Positions 26,514 to 36,200 of a DNA stretch of 64,000 nucleotides are shown here, piece after piece (the first letter of the stretch is position 1; the number at the start of each line of letters is the position of its first letter). The stretch spans positions 682,001-746,000 of the forward strand of contig OZ219864.1 of NCBI GenBank assembly GCA_964291445.2, written 5' to 3'. The DNA comes from JAPOXR01 sp964291445. GTDB taxonomy: Bacteria > Pseudomonadota > Alphaproteobacteria > Rhodobacterales > Rhodobacteraceae. The notes under the pieces are model-generated. The model saw only the letters and a list, made by a program, of their open reading frames with translations. It made no database searches and was not told the origin of the DNA. The position numbers and the translations under genes were made by a program.

Positions 26514-26774
26514 TCACCAGGTGTTGATGTCGCCAATCCCGCCGGCAACGCCGCTGATTTCCTGATCTGACAGGTTGCGGCCCGCCGGTGGCAGGACCAG
26601 GTGATAGTCGGTGGCCTTGTCTTCAAGGACATGGATGTTGATGCCGTCCGGAACCGAAAGCCCGGTTGCGTCCTTGATGGCTGCCTTCGGGTTGCTCAGG
26701 AGCCGGGTGCGGAATTCGCCGTCCTCGTCTGCCCTGGCAAGAACCTGTGCCTCGATTTGTGATGGTGAGTTCAT
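26514..26774 (-). CDS. NHLP-leader RiPP precursor peptide 2 (core IGDINTW)
   Basis: An 86-residue precursor with the same 79-residue NHLP leader as precursor 1, again ending VAGG, but a different 7-residue core, IGDINTW. Trp is again the last residue. The ATG at 26774 follows GAGGCG. It is the first gene of the cluster on the minus strand, with a possible promoter about 70-100 bases upstream. Conservation of the C-terminal Trp against an otherwise unrelated core points to Trp as the modified residue. Confidence 0.9.
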   Translation of the reverse strand: MNSPSQIEAQVLARADEDGEFRTRLLSNPKAAIKDATGLSVPDGINIHVLEDKATDYHLVLPPAGRNLSDQEISGVAGGIGDINTW

Positions 26775-26782
26775 ATCTGTTC
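26539..26782 (-). repeat. Leader cassette direct repeat, copy 2
   Basis: Second copy of the 244-base leader cassette, offset 344 bases from copy 1 and identical as far as I can read. The core codons lie outside the repeat in both copies. Confidence 0.9.
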
Positions 26783-26842
26783 GCCTCATTCTCTGAACAT
26801 TGGCATGACGACTTTCTTCCTGTCGTCTTCCACGATCTTCGA

Positions 26843-26871
26843 ACCTAACTTTTCGACATTGCTGGAGTCAA
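26843..26871 (-). promoter_or_regulatory. Possible promoter of the RiPP cluster
   Basis: On the minus strand TTGACT (26871-26866) is followed after 17 bases by TTAGGT, or after 18 by TAGGTT, about 70 bases upstream of the first precursor ATG. The -35 is good and the -10 poor. Position in front of the first cluster gene is the main support. Confidence 0.25.
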
Positions 26872-27443
26872 CGGGCTTCACGGGACACCGATGTGAAGGC
26901 CGGTCCACAACTGCTGTGTTCTGCCTTGCTGCCGGGCACTCGACGGGCAATCGTCACGGGCCACTTTCGCCCTCGACCATCCGGTAATGGCAATCAGGCC
27001 AATCATTCGCCCCTCGGCAAGCAATCCGGTTCTGGCTCGTCATCGAGAGCTGACCGTAGCCTCCTCAGCCACCGGTTTTCCGCGGACAGGTTTTCGTCAT
27101 GTAGACTCCCGAACCCGCTGCTGATGGCGACACCGCGAACTGCAAGATCTCGAATATCCCGGGATGCGGAACGGCCCCGGAGCCGGGGCGGACTTTCCGC
27201 CTGCCCGGCGTCAAGCCGGAACAGCGTGTTCCCACGAGACTGGCAGGAGGGTCGGCGGCCGCATGGCCGGAAAGGCTCCAGATCAGCACACGGCCCGGAA
27301 GCTCTTCTTCCTGTTCCCGTGAATTTCCGGCAAATCCTCCGCATTGAGATTGGTCATGTGGCCGTCGACGCCGACGGCTGGGCACCCTGCGTCCTGATCG
27401 GCCTCGTGCGCAAGCGGTCCGTGGATGTCGTGTCGGGAGGCGG
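26872..27443. other. Intergenic stretch between RiPP cluster and map
   Basis: About 570 bases. Minus-strand frames here (for example 27003-27344) give no recognisable family and are Arg/Pro-rich like out-of-frame GC-rich DNA. I see no RNA gene. It may be a decayed gene, because the minus-strand piece ISSGFGSLHDENLSAENRW looks protein-like, but I cannot name it. Confidence 0.3.
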
Positions 27444-28259
27444 TCAGGGTCGGGCCGGCTTCCAGTTGGTGCTGAAGAACCGGTCACGTGGCGACAGGGT
27501 GAATATCTCGACACCGTCTTCGGTGACCCCGACCGAATGTTCGAACTGGGCAGAGAGCGATTTGTCGCGGGTGACCGCAGTCCAGTTGTCACCCAGAATC
27601 TTGGTGCCGGGTTTGCCGAGATTTATCATCGGCTCCACGGTAAAAAACATGCCTTCCCGCAGCACCGGGCCCGAACCGGGCCGGCCGAAATGCACGACAT
27701 TGGGCGGCAGGTGAAATTCCCGGCCGATCCCGTGACCGCAGAATTCCCGGACCACCGACATCCGGTTGCCTTCGGCATGTCGCTGAATGGCTGCACCGAT
27801 ATCGCCGAAGGTGTTTCCGGGCCTGACCTGCTCAAGGCCCAGCATCAGCGAATCATGGGTGATCCGGAGCAATCGTTCGGCCCGCCGGTTCGGCTGGCCG
27901 GCGACATACATGCGGGAGCTGTCACCAAACCAGCCATCGACAATGACCGTTACATCGATGTTGAGAATGTCGCCATCTTCGAGTTTCTTTCGGCCTGGAA
28001 TCCCGTGGCAGACGACATGATTGACCGAAATGCAGGTTGCGTGCCGGTAGCCGCGGTATCCGATAGTTGCCGACTTCACGCCGCGCCGCCGGATGTCGTC
28101 CTCGACATGGGCGTCGATGTCACCCGTGGTCATTCCAGGGCGAACCATGTCGCACAACCCGTCGAGAATCCCGGCGGCCACGCCGCCAGCCTGCCGCATT
28201 CCCGCGAAATCGGACCGTGTGTGCAGCCGGATGGCATCACGGGTCAGTCGTGGCCGCAT
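27444..28259 (-). CDS. map: Methionine aminopeptidase type I
   Basis: A 271-residue MetAP that removes N-terminal Met from new proteins. The metal ligands are visible: Asp in LNIDVTVIVDGWFGDSSRM (two Asp), His in FCGHGIGREFHLPPNV, Glu in MFFTVEPMINLG, and Glu in SAQFEHSVGVTEDG. The substrate His appears in ISVNHVVCHGIPG. The ATG at 28259 is chosen over a TTG three codons upstream. It is probably a monocistronic housekeeping gene. Confidence 0.95.
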   Translation of the reverse strand: MRPRLTRDAIRLHTRSDFAGMRQAGGVAAGILDGLCDMVRPGMTTGDIDAHVEDDIRRRGVKSATIGYRGYRHATCISVNHVVCHGIPGRKKLEDGDILNIDVTVIVDGWFGDSSRMYVAGQPNRRAERLLRITHDSLMLGLEQVRPGNTFGDIGAAIQRHAEGNRMSVVREFCGHGIGREFHLPPNVVHFGRPGSGPVLREGMFFTVEPMINLGKPGTKILGDNWTAVTRDKSLSAQFEHSVGVTEDGVEIFTLSPRDRFFSTNWKPARP

Positions 28260-28268
28260 GGTAAGCAA

Positions 28269-28839
28269 CGGGCCGCCCTCGAATTGCTGAACAACAGGGA
28301 GTGTGGCCTATACGCGGTGCCGAAAGATTTCCAGAGCAGTGTTGATGAAATCCGGTGCCGGCGCATCCGGGCTCTCCCGGTTTCCGCATACCTGGCGAGG
28401 TTTGATTCGGAAGTCACAGGCCGCGGAGGGGAGTTGTCCTGTCCGGACCTTTTCAACTCTCTTCGCACCAGCGATGGCATCTGCATCGACCGTCCTGGCC
28501 TCACCGGCGGGGAAGGAGAAGCGACAATCATTCTGGTGGTGGCCTTCCGCCGCATCGGTTGGCTGGCGAACCATGCCGATGCCGCGATCCCCGCGACACT
28601 GCGTGCGCATCGCCGGGACACTCCGGCAGGGACGGACCTGGAAGGCTCGCGTCCGTCCATACAGGCCAGATGGGCGCTTGCCACCGGCGGAACACGTATC
28701 GGACATACATGCGACCGCCGCTGTCCGCCCGTGGCCAAGAATGACGCCCGAAAAACCTCTCGCAAGGGCTTGCAAGAACCGCGATAACGCGCTATCAATA
28801 TGATATCAGTTTGGGGACGGGCCGATAGCGACGATCAAT
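28269..28839. other. Intergenic stretch between map and the FitA/VapC pair
   Basis: About 570 bases. Long overlapping frames exist on both strands, but their translations are Arg/Pro-rich and match no family I know, so I treat them as non-coding or decayed. No tRNA-like fold was recognised. Confidence 0.3.
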
Positions 28840-29085
28840 GTGAGACAACTCGACGACGATGTGGTGGACCGCCTCAAGCGGCGCGCCTCGTCGAACAACC
28901 GCTCCCTGGAGGGCGAGGTGCGCCATGTCCTTGAGTGCGCCGCCGACGACGACATGGCGGCCAAACGCGCCGCGTTCCTGGAGGGGTCGGACCGGCTGCG
29001 GGAGAAGACCAGGGGTCGCAAGCAAACCCCGGCGGAAGTGCTGATCCGCGAGGACCGCGACCACGGTCATCGCGACGACTATTGA
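28840..29085 (+). CDS. FitA/VapB-type ribbon-helix-helix antitoxin
   Basis: An 81-residue antitoxin. The N-terminus VRQLDDDVVDRLKRRASSNN, then RSLEGEVRHVLECAA, is the ribbon-helix-helix DNA-binding fold of FitA-like antitoxins. The acidic C-terminus would wrap the toxin. The first in-frame start codon is the GTG at 28840, but the family usually begins MATINVRQLDD. The five codons upstream read exactly ATNV-like (GCG ACG ATC AAT) behind an ATA where an ATG would be expected, with GGGGACGGG before it. The natural start may be this non-canonical ATA, or expression may be reduced. Its stop overlaps the toxin ATG (TGATG). Confidence 0.8.
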   Translation: MRQLDDDVVDRLKRRASSNNRSLEGEVRHVLECAADDDMAAKRAAFLEGSDRLREKTRGRKQTPAEVLIREDRDHGHRDDY

Positions 29086-29513
29086 TGCGTCTCATTGTCG
29101 ATGCGAGCGTGTCGGTCAAGTTGCTGGTCGACGAGCCCGATTCCGATGCCGCGCGGGAACTGGCGGCGAGCGGCCAGGAATTGCACGCGCCGCGCCTGAT
29201 GGCTTCCGAGGTTGCCAATGCGCTGTGGCGCAAGGCGCGGGTGGGCGAGATCGGGCGCGCCGATGCGGGCGCCGCCATGGCTTTGCTTCGCGATATGCCG
29301 CTGCGCTGGAACGACGATGAGGCCGTCACCCCGGACGCGGTGCGTCTGGCGCTGGCTCTCGACCACCCGGTGTACGACTGCGTGTATCTCGCGCTCGCGC
29401 ACCGCATCGGCGCGACGGTCGTGACGGCGGACCGTCGATTCGTGACGGCCATGGCGCCGACCGAGTACGGCGAATCCGTGGTATCGCTGGCCGATTTTAC
29501 TGGAAAGCGATGA
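29085..29513 (+). CDS. VapC-type PIN-domain toxin RNase
   Basis: A 142-residue PIN-domain ribonuclease. The acidic metal ligands are in place: Asp in MRLIVDASVSVKLLVDEP, Glu in MASEVANALWRKA, Asp in HPVYDCVYLALAHR and Asp in ATVVTADRRFVTA. Such toxins cut tRNA or rRNA when not bound by their antitoxin. It is translationally coupled to the antitoxin through a TGATG overlap. All active-site residues are present, so it should be active if its partner is poorly made. Confidence 0.88.
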   Translation: MRLIVDASVSVKLLVDEPDSDAARELAASGQELHAPRLMASEVANALWRKARVGEIGRADAGAAMALLRDMPLRWNDDEAVTPDAVRLALALDHPVYDCVYLALAHRIGATVVTADRRFVTAMAPTEYGESVVSLADFTGKR

Positions 29514-29599
29514 TCGCGAGTTTTTTCATCGCAGCCAAGCGCGGCCAAAACATGCCCACTGCGGACACGTGGTTGATTCCATGCAGCAAATCCCCTGGT

Positions 29600-30340
29600 G
29601 CACCGTTTGACAGGCCTTGCCCGCAGGTTCAAATCTCCCTTCCAGGGTCACGGAAACCGGGAAGGCGGAGGCGATGCAGCGAGATGGGCAGGGAAGCAGG
29701 GAAGCGGGCGGGCGCGATTTCCCCGCGTCGCCGCGGACGACAACAGGCCCGAGGCGCGCATCAACGCCGCCGTGATGCATATCGCCCGGCTGCTCCGACC
29801 ACATCATGGCGGGCTCGTGCGCCAACAGAAGGGGAATCCGCCGTATCGATACCGAGTGGCGGGTTATGGCGGGGCTCCGGAACAAGCCGATGGCCCCGAG
29901 GCCGCCGTCGAGGCGGTGAAGGCGTATCCCGGGAAGACCAACCGGCTCAGCCGCGAGCACCGCGCTTCGGGCGCGAGCGACCACAATGAACTTGCCGCCA
30001 TCGGGAAGAAGATCAGGGCCATGGTCGGGGTGATCAAGGATGGCAGCCATGATGGGCCGCCAGGACGAGTTGAGCGAGCTACCCGCCGCCATCCCGACAT
30101 CCACCTGAAGACCACGGACATCTACCGTCGCAAGGTCGGGCGCCTCGCAGCGGCGCTGGCCAACCCGCGCGCGAGGCGGCCGAGGCAATCAGGGGTCTGA
30201 TCGAGCGCATCGTGCTGACCTCCAGCGTGAAACGCGGCGAATTGCACGGCGGGCTCGGTACCATCCTCGAATGGGCCGGGGCCAGAAACCGGAAAGGGGC
30301 GAACGACACTCCAAAACGGGAATGTCGGTCTCGGTGGTAG
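29600..30340 (+). pseudogene. Serine recombinase remnant, multiple frameshifts
   Basis: Several frames carry pieces of the C-terminal part of a large serine recombinase (resolvase family): NRLSREHRASGASDHNELAA, IGKKIRAMVGVIKDG, HLKTTDIYRRKVGRLAAALA, and after a shift EAIRGLIERIVLTSSVKRGE, LGTILEWAGARN and SVSVVAGAG near the end. The N-terminal catalytic domain with the Ser nucleophile is missing. It is a dead mobile-element relic next to the FitA/VapC pair. Confidence 0.7.
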
Positions 30341-30500
30341 CAGGGGCAGGCTTTGCACGGGTGTCAATTGGCAGGCCAGCCATCAAGCTGCCAAATCAAC
30401 TGCAATGGCTCTGGCGATGGTTGGCCAGGTATGTGACTATGCAACGCCGTTTGTTCCGGGCTGATCATCGAAGCCGGGCTGGCTGATTCGGAGGGTGGAA

Positions 30501-31688
30501 TTGATCGACAAGCCGGCATTCAGGCCACTTGACGGCATCCGGGTCGTCGAGATGAGTCACATGATCTTCGGGCCTTCCTGCGGCATGTTCCTTGCCTTTT
30601 CCGGCGCCGAGGTGATCAAGGTCGAGCCACCCCATGGCGACCGGACGCGGGTGCTGACAGGTATGGGAGAGTCGTTCTTCCCGACATTCAACCGCGGCAA
30701 GAAGTCGGTGGTGCTGGACCTGACGGCGGCCGACGGAATCAGGGCGCTGGAAGAGTTGCTGGTGACGGCCGACGTGTTCGTGGAGAATTTCCGGGAATCG
30801 CCGTTCAGCACGCTCGGGCTCGATGTCGAGGGTCTCCGGCGGCGCAATCCGGGGCTGATCATCATATCCTGCAAGGGGTTTCTGCGCGGACCCTACGAAG
30901 ATCGCCCGGCACTGGACGAGGTTGTGCAGATGATGACCGGCCTTGCCTACATGACCGGCCCGAAAGGGCGGCCGCTGCGGGTTGGCTCCTCGGCCAATGA
31001 CATCATGGGCGGGCTGTTTGGTGCCTATGCGGTGATGGGCGCGCTGAGGGAGCGGGAAGAAACCGGGCGAGGCCGGGATGTCCGGATCGGGCTGTTCGAG
31101 AACAGCCTGTTGCTGGTTGCCCAGCACATGGTCCAGTACGAGCTGTCGGGGATGGAGCCGCCGCCGATGCCCGACCGGGAGTTTTCGTGGCCGGTCTACG
31201 ATATCTTCGATACCGCCGATGGGAAGGAGATTTTCGTCGGGGCCGTCACCGGCGGGCAATGGGAAGCGCTGTGCCGCCTGCTTGATCTCGACGATCTGCT
31301 GGCCGACCCGGCACTGCAGGACAAGGTGTCGCAAATTGGTGCCCGAAACCGGACGATACCGCGATTCCGGGATTCGATTGCGGGGTGGAGATTCGAAGCG
31401 CTGGCTGAGGCGCTGCAGGCCAGGGGGCTGCCATTTGCACCGGTTGCCAGGCCGGCCGAGATGTATTCGGACCCGCAGGCATGTTCGGGGCGAATGCCGG
31501 TGTCCCGGCTGCCATCCGGCCGTGAGATTCGGGCACCTGGCCTGCCCCTGGAGGTGGATGGAGACCGGATCGAAGCCGGGACCGACATTCCGGCAAAGGG
31601 AGCGGACTCCACCCGGGTGCTGGAATCGCTCGGGCTTGATCCCGGTTCTGTCCTGCGGGCGATGGGCCAGGAAGCCGGGTGCGGCTGA
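30501..31688 (+). CDS. CaiB/BaiF family CoA-transferase
   Basis: A 395-residue class III CoA-transferase that moves CoA between carboxylic acids. The N-terminal LDGIRVVEMSHMIFGPSCGM and GAEVIKVEPPHGDRTR are typical. The catalytic Asp is the one in GSSANDIMGGLFGAYAVMGA. I prefer TTG at 30501 because GGAGGG ends five bases before it, whereas the GTG at 30495 overlaps that ribosome-binding site. Its stop overlaps the start of the YjbR-like gene (TGATG), and an HMG-CoA lyase-like gene follows. Acyl substrate is unknown. A role in branched-chain or hydroxyacyl-CoA metabolism with the lyase is plausible. Confidence 0.88.
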   Translation: MIDKPAFRPLDGIRVVEMSHMIFGPSCGMFLAFSGAEVIKVEPPHGDRTRVLTGMGESFFPTFNRGKKSVVLDLTAADGIRALEELLVTADVFVENFRESPFSTLGLDVEGLRRRNPGLIIISCKGFLRGPYEDRPALDEVVQMMTGLAYMTGPKGRPLRVGSSANDIMGGLFGAYAVMGALREREETGRGRDVRIGLFENSLLLVAQHMVQYELSGMEPPPMPDREFSWPVYDIFDTADGKEIFVGAVTGGQWEALCRLLDLDDLLADPALQDKVSQIGARNRTIPRFRDSIAGWRFEALAEALQARGLPFAPVARPAEMYSDPQACSGRMPVSRLPSGREIRAPGLPLEVDGDRIEAGTDIPAKGADSTRVLESLGLDPGSVLRAMGQEAGCG

Positions 31689-32062
31689 TGGCACCGGGGC
31701 GCAGTGACATCTTCGGAGGATCGGCGGGCCGGGACCTGGTCAACGCCATTTGCGCCGGGCATCCGGGTGCCGAATGGTCGGACCCCTGGGGCGATGGTCA
31801 CGATGCATGGAAAATCGGCGGCAAGATGTTTGCCTGCATGGGCTCCGCCTCCGGCGGAGTCTCGGTCAAGACGGATAGTATCGAAACCGCGGAAATGCTC
31901 ATCAACATCGGGGTCGGTCGCAAGGCGCCGTATTTCCACCGTTCATGGATCAACATTCCGCTGGACGCCGACGAGGATGAGTTGCGCCGCAGGATAGCCG
32001 ACTCCTACCGGATCATTCGCTCTGGACTGAGCAGGAAGGTGCAGGCTGACCTTGACCGATAG
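31688..32062 (+). CDS. MmcQ/YjbR-like protein
   Basis: A 124-residue protein of the MmcQ/YjbR family, small proteins with a DNA-binding-like fold and poorly known function. Typical parts are HPGAEWSDPWGDGHDAWKIG, KMFACMGSASGGVSVKTDS and RSWINIPLDADEDELRRRIA. Its ATG overlaps the CoA-transferase stop by one base, so the two are translationally coupled. That context says little about its job. Confidence 0.75.
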   Translation: MAPGRSDIFGGSAGRDLVNAICAGHPGAEWSDPWGDGHDAWKIGGKMFACMGSASGGVSVKTDSIETAEMLINIGVGRKAPYFHRSWINIPLDADEDELRRRIADSYRIIRSGLSRKVQADLDR

Positions 32063-32160
32063 GGCCGGTCTTCGACAGTGCGGTCACGTCGAAGCGCCCG
32101 CCATTGAGCGGCCGGCCCTGATCACATAGACCGGTCGGAACAGGACATTCCGGAGCCGTC

Positions 32161-33150
32161 ATGACCAGATCCGCCGCCAGGAAATCTGCTGTACCGCGTT
32201 GCGAGCGACCATCTGCGGCCCTGTATCCGCCAGGCAGAATGGTGTTGCGCGAGCTGGGGCTGCGGGACGGGCTGCAGATGGCGGCAGCCTGGCCGGACAC
32301 GGCGACCAAGAAGGAGTACATCTCGCAGCTCTACCGGGCCGGGGTCAGGCATTTCGAGGTCGGGTCGTTTCTGCCGGCGGCGCGGTATCCGCAATTTGCT
32401 GATCTCGCGGGGCTGATCGGCGTGGTTGATTCGCTGCCGGCGGCGGTCTCGTCGGCACTGGTCCTGAATGAACGCGGCGTGGATGATGCCCTCGCAACCC
32501 CGGTCCACGAGATCGTGATACCGATCTCGGCAACCGAGGAGCACAGCATGGCCAACATGCGAAGATCCCGATCGGCGGCAATAGGCCTGGTTCGGACGGC
32601 CGCCGGGATGTGTCGTGGCCAATTGCGACCGCCGGCGATCAGCGCCGCCGTGGCGGTGGCCTTCGGGTGTTCGATTGCCGGAGATGTGGCGGCGGACGAA
32701 GTTGTTCGCCTGCTTGAGGAATGTGCAGATGCCGGGGCCGATACGGTCGCCGTTGCCGATACGGTCGGGTTTGCGGGACCGGTACAGGTGTCCGAGATGT
32801 GCCGGAGGCTCCGGGACGCATTCGGCGATATTCCGCTGAAGGTTCATCTGCACGACACGAGAGGGACGGGAATTGCCAATGCCCATGCGGCACTGGAGGC
32901 GGGAATTCGCATTCTCGACGGCACCGTTGGCGGTCTCGGAGGATGTCCCTTTGCTCCCGGCGCATCCGGCAATGTCGTGTTCGAGGACCTGGTATTCCTG
33001 TGCGAGCGGTCCGGGCTGCCGACCGGCATCGACCTGCCAGCGCTGCTCGAAGCCAGGCGGCTGCTTGAATCGGCAATGCCGGACGAGCCGCTCTTTGGTT
33101 CACTGGCCCGGGCAGGACCGCCGGACATCATTGGCTGGCAGGCCGACTGA
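32161..33150 (+). CDS. Hydroxymethylglutaryl-CoA lyase-like enzyme
   Basis: A 329-residue TIM-barrel protein of the HMG-CoA lyase/DRE-TIM family. Metal-binding and catalytic parts are LRELGLRDGLQM near residue 30, the HxH of KVHLHDTRGTGIANAHAALE, and the Cys loop GGLGGCPFAPGASGN characteristic of HMG-CoA lyase. These cleave hydroxymethylglutaryl-CoA or related hydroxyacyl-CoA esters to acetyl-CoA. GGAG precedes the ATG. With the upstream CoA-transferase it could activate and cleave a dicarboxylic or hydroxy acid. The N-terminal ~25 residues are longer than usual. Confidence 0.85.
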   Translation: MTRSAARKSAVPRCERPSAALYPPGRMVLRELGLRDGLQMAAAWPDTATKKEYISQLYRAGVRHFEVGSFLPAARYPQFADLAGLIGVVDSLPAAVSSALVLNERGVDDALATPVHEIVIPISATEEHSMANMRRSRSAAIGLVRTAAGMCRGQLRPPAISAAVAVAFGCSIAGDVAADEVVRLLEECADAGADTVAVADTVGFAGPVQVSEMCRRLRDAFGDIPLKVHLHDTRGTGIANAHAALEAGIRILDGTVGGLGGCPFAPGASGNVVFEDLVFLCERSGLPTGIDLPALLEARRLLESAMPDEPLFGSLARAGPPDIIGWQAD

Positions 33151-33232
33151 ACCGCTGGCAGCTGTCGGGCCGGAACCGGGGCCGCATGGCTCGGCGGGCA
33201 GGACCGCATGGCAGCAACGGCCGGCGATTCCC

Positions 33233-36200
33233 CTACTCGCTGCCATCCATCCTGCCGAGCGAGGCAAACAGGGTGGCGTTGCCGCCAGCGGCAGTCGTGT
33301 CGGTGCAAGTATGGCGCTCGAAGATGCAGCGCTCCAGGAATTCGGCGGTTGCGGCCAGCGGGATGATCGGGCCGTCCCGTTCCGACAGCGCAAGGCGCGC
33401 CGTTCGAAGGTCCTCGTCGTCGCTCCACAATGCCACCATCCCGATCCCGGCGAGCTCGGCGAGGGCCGCCCGTGGCAGGAAGCCGGAGATCGCAAGCGTG
33501 CCGGACGCGCCCTCGGCCACCTGGATTGCCGGACATCCGGCCTGCCGGGCCGTCTTCGCCTGGTCTGCAGCGTCTGACGCGGTCGGGCCGAGGCACAGCA
33601 TGGTGCCCCTGGGGAATTTCCTCAGGATGTTGGACTCGCCCGTCGGACCCGGAAACTCTCTGGTTTCGAGAACGGCGAGACTCCCGCCCGCAGCCTGGTC
33701 CAGCAAGTCCTGGACGGCGGCAGGGCTGACCGGATCTTGGCTGTCGGGCGGATGGCCGGGCAATGTGCCAGCGGTGAAGGCCGGCAGGTAGTCGGGCCCG
33801 CCAGCCTTGGGCCCGGTTCCCGACAGCCCTTCGCCGCCAAAGGGCTGAGAGCCGACCACCGCGCCGATCTGGTTCCGGTTGATATAGACATTGCCGATGC
33901 CGAGCCTGTCGGCCACCTGCCGGGTCCGGAAATCGATCCGGGAATGCATTCCAAAGGTCAGCCCGTAGCCGGAGGCATTGATGGCGGCAATGATGTCGTC
34001 CAGCTGGCCGGGCACGAATTTCGCGACGTGCAGGACCGGGCCGAAAATTTCCGCCTCGAGATCCTCGATGCCGCCGACCTCGATGACCGCCGGTCCGACA
34101 AAATGCCCGGTCGGTGGACACGGACACTGCTTGAGCAGGCTGGATTCCTGCCGGGCCTTGTCGATGTAGCGGCTGATATGCGCATGGGAATCGGCATCGA
34201 TGACCGGGCCGATATCGGTGGCAATGTCCATCGGGTCGCCGATCACCAGCTCGTCCATGGCGCCGAACAGCATATCCAGGAAGTTCGAATGGATATCGGC
34301 CTGGAGATAGAGCAGCCGCAAGGCCGAGCAGCGCTGGCCGGCCGACCTGAAGGATGACATCACGATATCCCGGATCACCTGTTCCGGCAGGGCGGTGCTG
34401 TCGGCAATCATGGCATTGAGGCCGCCAGTCTCGGCGATGAGGCGCGAGGCCGGGTGCAGCGCCTTCGCCATGTGCTGCTCGATCCTGCGGGCGGTTTCGG
34501 TGGATCCGGTGAAGGCGACCCCGGCGATCCTGTTGTCGGCCAGCAATACCCGGCCGGTCTCCGGCCCTCCAGGAAGCAGCTGAAGCACGTCTTCGGGCAC
34601 GCCGGCCTGGTGCAGGAGCCTAGTCGCCAGCCCGCCGATGAGCGGGGTCTGTTCGGCCGGCTTGGCCAGCACCCCGTTGCCAGCCGCCAGCGCGCCGGCA
34701 ATCTGCCCGGTGAAGATTGCCAGCGGGAAATTCCATGGGGAAATGCAGGCAAACAGTCCGGCTGGCCGGGCCGCACCTGCTTTCGGGGCTTCGGTGGCAT
34801 AATATCGCAGGAAATCAACCGCCTCGCGCAGTTCGGCGATGGCATCCTTCATGATCTTGCCCGATTCCCGGCCGAGCAGGGCAAAGAATTCGCCGGACGA
34901 GTCTTCATAAAGCTCCGAGGCCCGCATCAGGATCTCCGCCCTGTGGCCGGGCGTGACGTTATCCCAGCAGACTGCCCTGTCCATGGCGGCGGCGATGTCG
35001 GTGGCGGTCGCGACCTCGCTGCTTCCCACCACCTCGGACGGATCCGCCGGATTGGTCACCACGATCGGGTCACCGGCGCGGCCGGACATCGGCAGCGAGG
35101 TCTGCCACTCCGAAGTCATGAATCCTTCCCGAACCTGCAGCAGCTCGTCTCGATGCGGCGGGTAATGCAGATCCCAGCCCCGCGAGTTTCGCCGCTCGTC
35201 GCCGAACAGGAAGGGCGGTCGGACGACCGGCTCCCGGTTCGATTCCCGTATGCCGGCATATCGCTCGAACGGGTTTTCGACGATGCTGTCCACCGGACAG
35301 TCCGGATCGGCGATCTGGTTGACAAAGGATGAATTCGCACCGTTTTCGAGCATGCGCCGCGCCAAATAGGGCAGCAGTTCCCGGTGTTCGCCGACCGGCG
35401 CGTAGACCCGGCACCTGGCCCGGCCACGGCCCAGAATCCGGCGATGCAATTCCTCGCCCATTCCGTGGATCCGCTGGAATTCGAACTCGGTGCCGTCGCC
35501 GGCAAGCTCGAGAATTGTCGATGCCGTATGCGCATTGTGGCCGGCAATCTGCGGATAGATCCGGTCAGTCATGCCAAACAGCTTCCGCGCGCAGCACAGA
35601 TAGGCAATGTCGGTTGCCGGTTTGCTGGTATAGACCGGAAAATCCTCGACGCCTTCCACCTGTGCCCGCTTGATCTCGGTATCCCAATACGCCCCCTTCA
35701 CCAGGCGGATCATGATCTTGCGGTCCAACTCCCCGGCCAGGGCATAGAGATGGTCGATGACATGGGGGGCGGCCTTGCCATAGGCCTGGACCACGATGCC
35801 GAACCCGTCCCAGCCAGCCAGTTCGGGGCTTCTCAGCACCTTCTCGATCACGGCGAGGGAAAGCTCCAGACGATCGGCTTCCTCGGCATCGATATTCAGC
35901 CCCATATTGGCATCCTTGGCCATGATCGCCAAGGTCTTCAGACGGTCGGCAAGCTCGTCGAGAACCCTTCCTTTCTGGGTTTGCTCGTAACGGGGATGCA
36001 GCGCCGAGAGCTTGATGGAGACACCGTCATTGTCGCGGAAATCGGGATTGGTGCAGAATGGTGCAAGCGCGGTGATGGCGCCCTTGTAGTCGTCAAGGAA
36101 CTTGCTGGCATCACCGGCAGTCAGCGCCGCCTCGCCGAGCATGTCATAGGAAAAGCAGAATCCCTGCTTGCCGGCGCCACGCGAGGCGCGGATTGCCTCT

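Noticed and set aside
27537..28787. 416-codon plus-strand frame
   Set aside because: Antisense to map and then runs into the unassigned spacer. The translation is not protein-like.
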